Shown here in pieces: positions 10,163-19,500 of a stretch of DNA of 21,938 nucleotides (positions are counted from its first letter, which is position 1; each line of letters starts with the position of its first letter). The notes under the pieces are model-generated. The model worked only from the letters and a program-made list of their open reading frames with translations, ran no database searches and was not told the origin of the DNA. Location of the stretch: the NCBI GenBank assembly GCA_048213135.1, contig PS016023.1, forward strand, positions 1 to 21,938. The letters run 5' to 3'. This stretch comes from Reclinomonas americana ATCC 50394 (taxonomy: Eukaryota; Jakobida; Jakobea; Jakobida). The translations under genes were made by a program, and so were the position numbers.

Positions 10163-11122
10163 CTCTTTTCTCTCTCTCTCTCGCACTCTTTCTCTCTCTC
10201 TTGCCTTCACTCTCTCTCCTGCCCTCTCTCTCGCACACACACGTGACCGCAGGCGCGGCATTCGAGGAAGCGGAGGCCTCGGAGAAACTTGACTATGTGC
10301 TGCTTGCCTCGTTTGACAACATGGAGGAGAACTCGGAGCTGCGCGAGCTCTTTGCCGATGCGTCGGTGGTGTTTTGTGCGTTGGGAACCACACGCGCAGT
10401 CGCCGGTTCTGACGCGGCCTTTTACAAGATCGATCATGACTATGGTTCTCTTCTTGTCTCATGTTTGGTTGGTTGCATGATCGTCCGCTGTCGCTCACTA
10501 TGCGTGCAGTGATTGACTTTGCGCGACTGGCCAAGGCCGGCGATGTGCAGCACTGGGTGTATGTGTCGGCCATGGGCGCCGACCTGAACAGCTCGTTGTT
10601 GTACTCGCGAACCAAGGTCGAGTCAGTCGCCCTCGGTTGTTCTCTCACCCCGTCGCTCACAGTTTGTTGTTGTTGCGATTAGGGCGAGGTGGAACGCGAT
10701 CTGCGGGCTATTGGGTTCACGAACTTGACCATCGCACGGCCGTCGTTGATTGTCGCTGATCGCGGTGATCAGCCGTGTCGGTGTGGCGAGTGCTTCTTCT
10801 CGTGCTTGGTGAGTGCGGGTGAGCGGGCAAGCAAGTTATGCCTCCTCTGACCGCCACTCATGCAGATGCGCTTCTGCTACTGCTGGTGCATCTCGTGCTG
10901 CTGTGCAAAGTACTCGGCGATCCACACGTCGACGATTGCCGCTGGTGGGTTGCTTGCAAGACAAGCTTCTGTGACTCTGTGCTCACATCTCCGCCGCGCA
11001 CAGCCATGATCATGATGGTGGACGACCCGCCGGCCAAGGACGTGGTGGAGAGCGGAGAGCTGATGGACTTGGCGGCCGATTCGCCGTTGCGCGAGCGCAT
11101 CGAGAGCATGTACCGTCACTGA
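8855..11122 (+). CDS. HTATIP2: HTATIP2/TIP30-like NAD(P)-binding oxidoreductase (SDR family)
   Basis: Exons are 8855-8962, 9028-9100, 10253-10444, 10510-10616, 10683-10808, 10866-10944 and 11004-11122, giving 267 residues. The N-terminal Rossmann motif reads VVIGATGACGK, followed by RVTIIARRKLG, VVFCALGTTRAVAGSDAAFY, DHDYVIDFARLAKAGDVQHW and YSRTKGEVE with the YxxxK pair. This order is characteristic of the HTATIP2/TIP30 group of atypical short-chain dehydrogenases; the substrate is not established. Exons 5-6 encode a segment with ten Cys in about 28 residues (CRCGECFFSCL, then MRFCYCWCISCCC), where relatives have an ordinary helix-loop. The second intron is about 1.15 kb and contains the assembly gap. 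The stop lies 45 bp from the convergent COQ4 stop. Confidence 0.9.
9123..9237. repeat. (CT)n and (ACGT)n microsatellites, left of gap
   Basis: Within intron 2 of the HTATIP2-like gene, a (CT)n tract at 9123-9155 is followed by an interrupted (ACGT)n tract up to the first N at 9238. The Thr-Tyr-Val-Arg frames here are artefacts of the tetranucleotide repeat. Confidence 0.95.
9238..9936. other. Assembly gap of 699 N
   Basis: Unknown sequence is flanked on both sides by (ACGT)n. The repeat unit is self-complementary, so hairpins and collapsed reads probably caused the gap. Its true length is unknown. Confidence 0.98.
9937..10250. repeat. (ACGT)n then (CT)n microsatellites, right of gap
   Basis: An (ACGT)n tract with a few CGT interruptions (9937-10078) is followed by about 41 CT units (10079-10160) and degenerate CT-rich sequence up to the acceptor at 10251-10252. 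The CT tract sits where the intron's polypyrimidine tract belongs. Confidence 0.95.
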
Positions 11123-11167
11123 GACGAAGAGAGAAGGAACGGAATAAGTGTGAATCAATTTTTTCTA

Positions 11168-12737
11168 TTATGCCAACAACGGTGTCGGTGGCACATTCCA
11201 CTGCCGCCGCAGCTCCTCGAGTGGCACGTGCAGGTGATCCTCGTAGCGGAGGGCCAAGTAGAATGGCGTGCGGCGTGACACCTCAATCGCCCACGGAATG
11301 AGACGCGAGGTCAGCACCGCCACATGCGGCGCCGGTAACCGCAGCGGGCCCACCAGGGCCGACAGCGCCGTCATTGGCAGACCCGTGTGCAGCCACTCGG
11401 TCCACTTGACCGCCAGCTCACCCAGCACCGTTGGTGGCATGCCGAGGATTGTGTGCCAAAAGTCGTGGACTGGAGGAAGGGGAAGGGGAGGAACAGGGGA
11501 AGGGGAAGGGGAAGGGGAAGAGAGATGAGATGTGAGAGCGCGGCAACTATTCTGTCTCTCCGCCGCACCTTGTCGATACCGCAGCATCACATACGCCAGC
11601 TCCGCATCGTCGACAAAGCGCACGGGTGCCCGCTCGTCGGGAGTGTACTGATGTCCGCGCATGAACTGCGCGTACGCGTAGCCAAACGACGCAGGGTCGC
11701 TGTTAGCCAGCGCCTCCAAGTTCACCGTCTCGCTGGTCACCACCGGTCGCTCTTGCAATATCCGCCGGCCGGACTGGGGGCGAAGGGTGAGGAGGAGGAC
11801 AAGGAAGGAAGGAAGGAAGGAGGAGGAGGAGGAAGAGGAGGAGGAGGAAGGAGAAGAAGAAGAAGAAGAAGAAGAAGTAGAAGAAGAAGAAGAAAGAAGG
11901 AGGAGAAGACGAAGAGCAAGAAGAACAACAACAACAACAACAACAACAACAAGAAGAAGAAGAAGAACGAGAAGAACAAGAAGTAGAACAAGCAGAGCGA
12001 GAACAACAACAAGAACAAGAGAAAGAGGAAGACACGAAGTTGTTGTTGTTCTTCTTCTTCTTCTTCGTCTCCTCCTCCTCTTCCTCTTCGACAACGACAA
12101 CGACAAGAAGCGAAGGAGGAGAAAAAGGAGGAGACGAAGAAGGAAGAGAAGAGGTGATGGAAAGGGGAGGAGGAGGAGGAGAAGATGATGACGATGAACA
12201 GCAACGCCAACAAGAGCGAAAGGAAGGACAAGAAGTTGAAGAAGAAGGAGAAGAAAATAGAGAAGAACAAGAACACCACCACCAACAACAACAAGAAAGA
12301 AAGCAAATGCTTCGGAGATTCATTTCTCCGCTCCATCTCTCTCTTCTCCCTCTTCTCCCTCTCCCCCCTTCGCCCTCCCCACCTCACCTCACTCTCCATC
12401 ATCTTCCCGCGCATCGCCGGCAACGCCACCCACCCCGTCGTCTCTCCCAACGCCGCAATCGCATCACCGCGGTACGTATCCACAAATGCAGTCACCGCAG
12501 AACCCACAGCAATCGCCGCCTTCTCCAGTGCACTCGTGCGCAAGTGGCCCTCATACAGTGGAGGAGTCGGCTGTCACAGAAGCACACATCAGACAGTGGG
12601 AGACACTCTAACTCTCTTGATCTCTCACACAGCAACGGAACTGTGACTGCTGGTGTCTTGCGCGGCACAAACACACGTGAGGAGGATGAGCTGTTGCTCG
12701 TGGCGGAGGAGAACCATCGTCGGAACAACACGTTCAT
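11168..12737 (-). CDS. COQ4: Coenzyme Q biosynthesis protein COQ4, mitochondrial
   Basis: Minus-strand exons are 12737-12648, 12570-12388, 11773-11569 and 11469-11168, giving 259 residues. COQ4 acts in ubiquinone synthesis at the matrix face of the inner mitochondrial membrane and is linked to C1 decarboxylation/hydroxylation of the ring. The diagnostic metal-binding motif HDxxHx11E is present (HDFWHTILGMPPTVLGE). Flanking signatures are GDAIAALGETTG, GRRILQERP, APVRFVDDAELAYVMLRYRQ, WTEWLHTGLPM and a C-terminal LRYEDHLHVPLEELRRQW. The N-terminus (MNVLFRRWFSSATS) is Arg/Ser-rich and lacks acids, as expected of a mitochondrial presequence. The first intron's donor is uncertain: GTCACA at 12647 or GTTCCG at 12641, both in phase. 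Its third intron (11570... side) is short, whereas the one between exons 2 and 3 is an expanded 614-nt low-complexity intron. Confidence 0.94.
11774..12387 (-). repeat. Low-complexity COQ4 intron with purine/pyrimidine strand switch
   Basis: This 614-nt intron reads as GGA/GAA/AAC repeats on the plus strand from 11785 to about 12035. It switches abruptly to GTT/TTC/CTC repeats at about 12039-12090, then returns to GAA-rich sequence. On the sense (minus) strand the part next to the acceptor is pyrimidine-rich. Long Glu/Arg/Lys or Ser/Leu frames here are artefacts. Confidence 0.9.
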
Positions 12738-12803
12738 CCCTGCTTGCTCGACCGATGCTGAGCGCGAATTTTGACCGTTACGATTTTTCATTTTTTCTTG
12801 GCA
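12738..12803. promoter_or_regulatory. 66-bp bidirectional promoter of COQ4 and NCAPH with Myb/MSA-like and E2F-like motifs
   Basis: Only 66 bp separate the two start codons. On the minus strand 12782-12772 reads CGTAACGGTCA, matching 10 of 11 positions of the plant mitosis-specific activator element YCYAACGGYYA bound by three-repeat Myb proteins. Adjacent at 12761-12772 the minus strand reads AAAATTCGCGCT, containing an E2F-like TTCGCGC. T-rich sequence follows towards NCAPH. Motif function here is inferred. Confidence 0.45.
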
Positions 12804-15524
12804 ATGGACGAGAAGAAGAAGCAGCAGCGACGACGACTGAGTGTGCTGAGCCCGCGACCGTCGCGTGCGAGTGGTAAGGGGGTGGCGACCGCACAGGCGA
12901 GCGAGGAGAAGCGGTTGTTTGTGGAGGACGAGGACGCTGAGCAGCGGTCAGTGTGGCCAAAGTCTCTTCCAAGTGAGAGTCAGTCGCTCACGTGCGTGTG
13001 ATCGTAGTGAGGCGGAAGTGGAGGAGGAGGAGGACGAGGATGAGAGCAGACGGCGTCGTCGCAGGAGAGAGCGCAAGCGGCAGAGCATCATGGCGCGCGC
13101 CTCGTTGTTGCCATCGACACCGCAGCGTGAGGCCGCGGGCGATGATGCCGAGGAGCAGCAGGGTGAGGAGGAGGACGATGATGAGGAGGATGGTGACTTT
13201 GGCGGCGGTTGTGCGAAGCACAAGGCGAAGAAGGCGGAGGTGAACAAGAAGAAGAGCAAGAGCAGCATGGCTGGTCGCCGAGTGAGCATTCTGCCAGTGA
13301 CGCCCGGAAAGGTGATGGTGTCGGCTGCAGCAGGAGCAGCAGCAGGGCCATCGTCGTCATCATTGAGTGGGCGACCGGTGGCGCCTAGCAAGCCGCAGCA
13401 GGATCTGAGTCATGCGCAACTCACGGACCTGTATGCGTCGTGCATCAAGCTGTCGGCGGAGAACGTTGAGCAGACTCTTCCCCGCTCTCCGTCGTGCACT
13501 GCTTCACCGTCCTCACTCTCTGTCTCTCTCTCTCTCTCGTACCGCGCAGAAAATCAACATCAAGAACTCGTGGCAGCTGAACCTCATTGACCACATTGAC
13601 GCGGTGCTGAAGAGTGCCGTGTCGTCCAATGAGGGCGGCTCTGCGTCGGATCCGTCGCGTGGACTCAATTTCCAGGCCGCCAGCTGCACCCTCGACGCCA
13701 GTGTGAAGATCTTCTCGTGTCGTGTGGACTCGGTGCACTCGGATGTCTTCAAGGTACTCGGCGGTCTCACTCGCAGCGCCAAGGACGGTGAGGGCAGAGG
13801 CGGAGACGATGATGATGGCGAAGGCGAGGAGGGAGAGGAGGGCGAGGCCGGTGGGCGCCGACGCAAGGTCTCATTCTTCTTCATGCCCATCACTCTCTTT
13901 CCAACAATACCGTACTCACGTCTTGTGTCTTTCGGGGGACGCACAGCGACCGGCAACCTTTGATGCCAGTGCGACACTGGAGGCCAATCCCGACTCCCTG
14001 TCGGTCAAGACGTTTGACTTGGAGTTTGATGTGGACCCGCTGTTCAAGAAGACATCAGCGCTCTTTGACGAGGGCGGTGCTGCCGGTTTGCTCCTCAGCA
14101 ATCTGTCAGTCAATCCGCGAGGAATGCTCGTGTTCGATTCGAGCAGTCCGGCCTTTTTCTTCTCCGACGACAGTTGCGGATGATTTTCACCCACCCTGTT
14201 GAGTGCGGGCGCTTACTTCTCGAGTCGCAGAGGACCATGCTCCGGAAGATGAGATCGATGGGGGTGGCGGTTTCCTGCTGAGCGTGCAAGACGCAGAGGA
14301 TGAGTATGTGCCGCTGCTGCCGATGGAGGCCAGTGGTCAGCCAGCACCTGCTGTGGAGAATGTGGAGGCATTTGCAGTCGCAGCCTTGCAAGGTTTCGTT
14401 TGTCTCGTCTCACACCCGTGTTGCTGCTACTGCGTCCATCATTCTCATTCCCCTCCCGAATGCAGGAGTGTCGGCTGCCTGTCACGCATCGCAACAGCGG
14501 CGGCACGAGATTGCCACCACGGAATCTTCTCTCGCGACTGCCGCCGCTGACAGCTCGTCTGCACCGCCGTTGAGTGGTTGTTTCTACTCACGTATGTGAT
14601 TCTGGTCGACTGCAATCACTGACTTGATCACGTCTCAGGGCCCCGACGTTTGGTGACGATTACTTCCCGACGGAGGCCGATCTACCGGAAATGGGGTACG
14701 CACACGAGGCCGACTACGACGATGTGTCGGACGATGATGATGACGACCAAGCCGCTGGCTCGAGTGGCGATGCCGGTGGCAGAATGAACGCGTCATCGGC
14801 AAGCTTCTGGGTTGGCGCGGTATGTGACTCAACAAGCAACATGAATCGCCTATTCCCTTCTTACTTACTCGTGATTCCAGGAGGGTGCAGCCACCGAAGT
14901 CGACATTGCCAGTGCGATGGCTCTGGAGGATGAGTACTCGTACTTTGACATGTCCAAGTTAAACGCGGCATGGGCCGGACCCGATCACTGGAAGTTCCGC
15001 GCCGCCCGTGCTGCCGGTATGCACTCTTCAGCAATCTAGTCATACAATGACTCGTTCACTAAACTATTCCCTGCACATCCATCGCAGCCACGGCAAGCTC
15101 GAGTGGCTCACGTTCTGCATCGGCGGCAGCCGAGTCCACCAAATCGGTTCGGAGGAAAAAGTCGGCCGCCGACGCATTCCTCGATTTCTCAACGCCGTTT
15201 GATCGCGACGCTGTGGCTGAGGCTCTCAGACCGGGCCCACCATCGTCAAACACACTGTCAGCGTCATCACAAAAGGCGGCTGCCAGCAATCTCCATTTGC
15301 TGCCCGAGGACTTCCATTACACGCTCGACTCGCTGCGCGCACTGTTTTTGAAGCCTCGACTGGTGGTGCGTATTCACAGTTGTTGATCTCCACAGTCACC
15401 CTTCTCGACTCATCAGACTCTGCAGCGATGCGAGGGTGGCGAGCAAAGCTGGCGCATGGGCAAGTCTGGTGCGTCCGCTGCGATGCAGTCCGTTGCTCCA
15501 TTCGCCAATGCTGCCGGCGGCAAT

Positions 15525-15555
<31 letters not shown>

Positions 15556-16370
15556 GCATGGGTGATGCTCACGGTGATGACGTTGATGGATTCGGTGCTG
15601 GCGTGTTTGGCTCGGCCGACGAGTATGTCGGCGGGGTGGAACTCGATGAATTCGCACCCGTCCGCGAGGCTGTACCGGAGGGACAGCTGCAACTCATTGA
15701 AGAGGCGCGTCATGTGCACGTGGAGGACATTGACTATGCACGTGTGGCGAAGCGCGTCGACATCAAGGGACTCAAGGAGGCGTTCTGGACGACGTTGCAG
15801 GAGAGTGAGGTGGGTGTCAGCGAGGCGACCACTGACAGAAGTCAACAACTTGCTCACCTCCCCCTTCGACAGCCATCGCCGAGTGCGGACCACGCCATGA
15901 CATTCTCACAAGCGCTGTCGTCATCCGAGAAGCACATTCAGCCGTCGCAGCTGTCTGAGCTGTCGGTCTCGTACTACTTTATCTGCCTCCTGCATCTGGC
16001 GAACGAGCACAACCTGGTCATTCGCGACAGCGACGACCTCAACGAGCTCTTTGTGTCCTTTGAGGGCCCCGGCTCCACATCTGCTGCGCCGCCACCGGCA
16101 AAGGCACAGTCGAAGGCTCGACCTGCTCGGCCGTCCAAGAAGCAGATGGTGGTCGTTTCGGATGAGGAGGACGACGAAGACGAGGAGGTGGGAGAAATGG
16201 GCGGCAGTGACGACGACGACGACGAGGATGACGAGCCGACGCCACCGCCCAAGAGCAAGGCGAGCAAGTCGACGGCGGTGAGGAGAGTCGTGAAGAGCGT
16301 CACTTCGGCGACCGCTGCCGATCGCTCGCCTCTTGCCGAGTTGCCGGTCAATGCACCGCGCCGCAAGTGA
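12804..16370 (+). CDS. NCAPH: Condensin complex subunit 2 (kleisin CAP-H / Barren)
   Basis: Exons are 12804-12946, 13008-13464, 13550-13867, 13947-14172, 14231-14392, 14466-14595, 14639-14819, 14881-15016, 15088-15365, 15417-15809 and 15873-16370, giving 973 residues. This kleisin bridges the SMC2/SMC4 heads of condensin I and is needed for mitotic chromosome compaction. Signatures in order: SAENKINIKNSWQLNLIDHI (across intron 2), NFQAASCTLDASVKIFSCRV, DVFKVLGGL, KTFDLEFDVDPLFKKTSALF, WAGPDHWKFR, LPEDFHYTLDSLRALFLKPR, VDIKGLKEAFWTTL and YYFICLLHLANEHNL. The protein is longer than metazoan relatives, mainly through acidic linkers and an acidic/basic C-terminal tail of about 100 residues. The N-terminus has repeated RxS...TP motifs. 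The exon 6 donor (gtgatt, 14596) and the exon 10 acceptor (15416 or 15425) are the least certain. Intron 15810-15872 is 63 nt and stop-free in frame. Confidence 0.93.
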
Positions 16371-16577
16371 GAGGAGCTAATAGCTCGTGTTTTGTGTTTG
16401 TTGGTTATTCGATTGTTTGTGGCGCACAAGCGCTCTCCAGCCTAGCCTGTTTGTGCTGCCGTGTCGCGTGTTTTGTTTCATGTAATACTCCCTCTGTCCT
16501 TTTCTCGCAATGCAATGCATTCCCCCCCACACCCAATCGTCGTCGTATGAACGGCACTGCTGAGGCACGCTTTACAA
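16371..16577. other. Convergent 3' spacer between NCAPH and the golgin
   Basis: This 207-bp spacer lies between two stop codons in convergent orientation. The plus strand after the NCAPH stop is T/G-rich (tgttttgtgtttgttgg), which could serve as a GU-rich 3'-end element. No AATAAA and no gene are seen. Confidence 0.65.
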
Positions 16578-19500
16578 TCATGAGTGGCCCGGCGCACCAC
16601 CCTGCTGTCGCATCAGCGTCTCCACTTGCTCTCTAAACGCCGTCCGCATCTCCATAATGTCCATCATCAGCTCGTCAATGCGCGTGTCTTTCTCGCCAAT
16701 GATCTCCAGCGCCGTCTCGTGGCGCACCTCCACGTCGCGCAGCTCGTCCAATGCAGTCAGTGCCTCGGTCAATTCCGTTTCCCTGCAGGTGCGTGCGAGC
16801 AAATGAGCTGGCGTGCTGGTTGGGATCGGGCACACAAGGACGCAACAAGCCCTCGCTCTTGGTGGTCGCCTGCAGCAACTCCTCCTCCAACACGGCTGAG
16901 ACGCGAAGTGAAAATGAGCCCGTGGCGAGCAGGAAAGCGTGGAGGAGAGGAGTGGGGAGGCACGCACCCGTTGTGTTTTGCAGCTCGGCAATCTGTCGAC
17001 GCAGCGAGGCAATCTCGCCCTCTCGCTGCCGATTGAGAGCTTCCGAGTTGTCAAACGCAAACATGGGTGGCCGCTGAACACAGACATATTGAGAACAACA
17101 TGCGAGGAAAATTGACACGTGCATGCGCACGCAACATCGGCAGTGAGTCCGAATGCAAAAGCGTTGGTGGCCGCCGATGGTTGGTCGCCCGACGCCGGCT
17201 TTTGGGTCGACTCGTCGTCCTGTCGACCTGCAGTCGGATGCGGCAGCAGGGCACCGCGCACCAAAACTTCCCGCTCGGCCTTCCACTCGCGTTCGCGAAC
17301 CTGCGACAACAAGGGTGAACGGACAAGATGTGCACAATGATCTACTCTCACAATACGCACCTCATGCACAGCACGCTGCTCCTGCAATCTGCTCTGCAGC
17401 GAATCGTTCTGTTCGCGCAAGTCACTTATCTCACTCTCCAGGCCCTGCACATTGTCGGTGGCGGTGAGTGGCGATGTGGCACGGATGAAAGACGTGGACG
17501 AGCAACGCAACTGCAATCGTGGTAGACGCCTGCGATTGACCTTGATACAGCTCGGCCTTGGCGATCTCCGCCTCCTCTCGTTGCGCACGAAGCTTGGCCA
17601 GTTCGGCTTGCAAGTTGCCGATCTTGGCCTCCAGCGTGGCCACATAGTTGTTCTGTGTTTTCGTGAGAAAAAAACGGTATTGATATCCAGTGCACAGAAC
17701 GGGAGACCCACCACTTCATCCATCTGCGAACGCAGGTGCACGTTGCTCTCACGAAGTGTTGCCGCCTCGCGTTCAGCCTGCTCCCGATTGCGTTCCAGCC
17801 TGCGCATATCGTCGAGTGAGTACTACTCCACCGCTCTTGCCTGTTTGCGTCGCCTACCGCTCCTCCTTCTCCGCCGAGCTCTCCCGCAGGCCCTCGAGGG
17901 ACACGCGCAGCTCGTCGACCTGTCGCAGCAGGGGTTGGGTGGCGCGCGGCACTGATGCGACAAGTTCCAAATTCTCCTTTTCCAAATCACGCGAGCGACG
18001 CTGTGCCTCCTGCAGGTCCTTTTGCAGCAAACGGCCGCGCGTCTCCGACTCCTCTGTGATTTTTTGCAGATTCAGCCGGAGTTCTTGGTTGGTACGCAGC
18101 AACGTGCGCTCCTTGTCGGCGGCCTCGGTTTGCACGCGTTTCAGTTCCTGCGTGAGCTCCAGCCGAATGCGCTCCTCGCCGGCACTGTCGCAGAGATGAG
18201 TTGGAGGGGAGAGCGAGCGAGAGGAACAAGTTGTATCACGAACCGAGCTTGCGAGCTGTCTTCTTCACGGCGAGAGGCCACCTCCCGTCGCGCGGAAGCT
18301 GCTTCAGCGTGAGCAGCTTCGAGAGCGGCCTGCAGCGAGGGTGAGGAGAAGGAGAAAATACGAAGGGATTCCCATGTCGACACACCTGCAACTGCTTCAC
18401 ATTCTCCTGCGCCGCTGTCAGCTCGGCATGCTTCTCGGTGACCTCCTTGGATGTTGTGCGCGAAATGTCGCGCATTTGCTTGATGGTATCTGCAGCACTG
18501 GGTGTGAGCGATGAACGACACCGCAGTGCGTGCGCGATTGTGCAACCGACCGAGATGCTCGCGTTCTGTGCTCTTCAGCGCCTCGATTTCGGCCTGCCGG
18601 CTCTGCAGCAGCGCCTCCTTGCTCTGCAGCGTCTCTTGGACTTTCTTCAAGTCACGCTCGAGGGTCTCGACCTTTTTCGTCAACACGCGGCACTCCTCTG
18701 CCTTTTTGCCCACTTGCGCCGACAGCTCCTGGCCTGCACGATCATCTCTTTAGAAGCACGGACAACTGGGAGGCCACGAGTGCCGCGTGGCGCCAACCTT
18801 CTTCCATCACTTCGACAATGAACTGTTCCTTCTTTCGCAGCGCGTCTTGCAGCTCGGCAATGGCCTGCGAACCAGCCGTGCTGGCCGATGCCACTCGCAG
18901 CGCTTCTTGCAGCTGCGTCTCGAGGGAGACGGCCAGTTGCTGCATTTCGTGATTGGCTCTGCGCGCGGCGAAAGGCTGAGTGCGCTGAGATTATGGAGAC
19001 AAGGACAGAACGTGGCACACGCACTTGGCGAGTCGATTGTTGTCCGAGTTGAGATCGGCGAGCTGCTGCGCGCATGCCTCGAGCTGCGCCACGCGGCTGG
19101 TCAGTGCACGATCGCGCTCTTGCACGGCGGAGCGCAGCGCTGTGACTTCGGCTGCTTGTGCCTCCAGCTGCGCGGCGGTGGGAGCGGCGGTGGCCGCTTT
19201 TTGCAGTTGTGTGACATGCGCGTCGCGCACGGCCACCATTTCTTCCAGCTCGTCAATGCGATTTCGCAGCTGCGACTCGAGGTCCTCGGATACTGACGTG
19301 TGCGCGCGAGATGAGAAGAGGGACGCAGCACACACAACGGAGAGGATTCACGTACCGTGCTGCTCGTCAAGTGAGGCGCGCAGTGAGGCGATCACGCGGT
19401 CTCGGTCAGCCAGCTGCGCCATCAGCGATTGCAGCAGGTCGTCGTTGGGCGAGTGAGATGAGTGAGGGGGTGAAGCAGGAGATGCCGCTGCTGAAGAAAG

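Noticed and set aside
9004-10660. Long open frames running through the N gap and the ACGT/CT repeats on both strands
   Set aside because: They consist of X residues and microsatellite translations (TYVR, SLSLS, RERER). The real exons of the HTATIP2-like gene flank this intron.
11703-12774. Long Glu/Arg/Lys-rich or Ser/Leu/Phe-rich frames on both strands
   Set aside because: They are purine/pyrimidine repeat artefacts inside the COQ4 intron. The COQ4 exons on either side join in phase across it.
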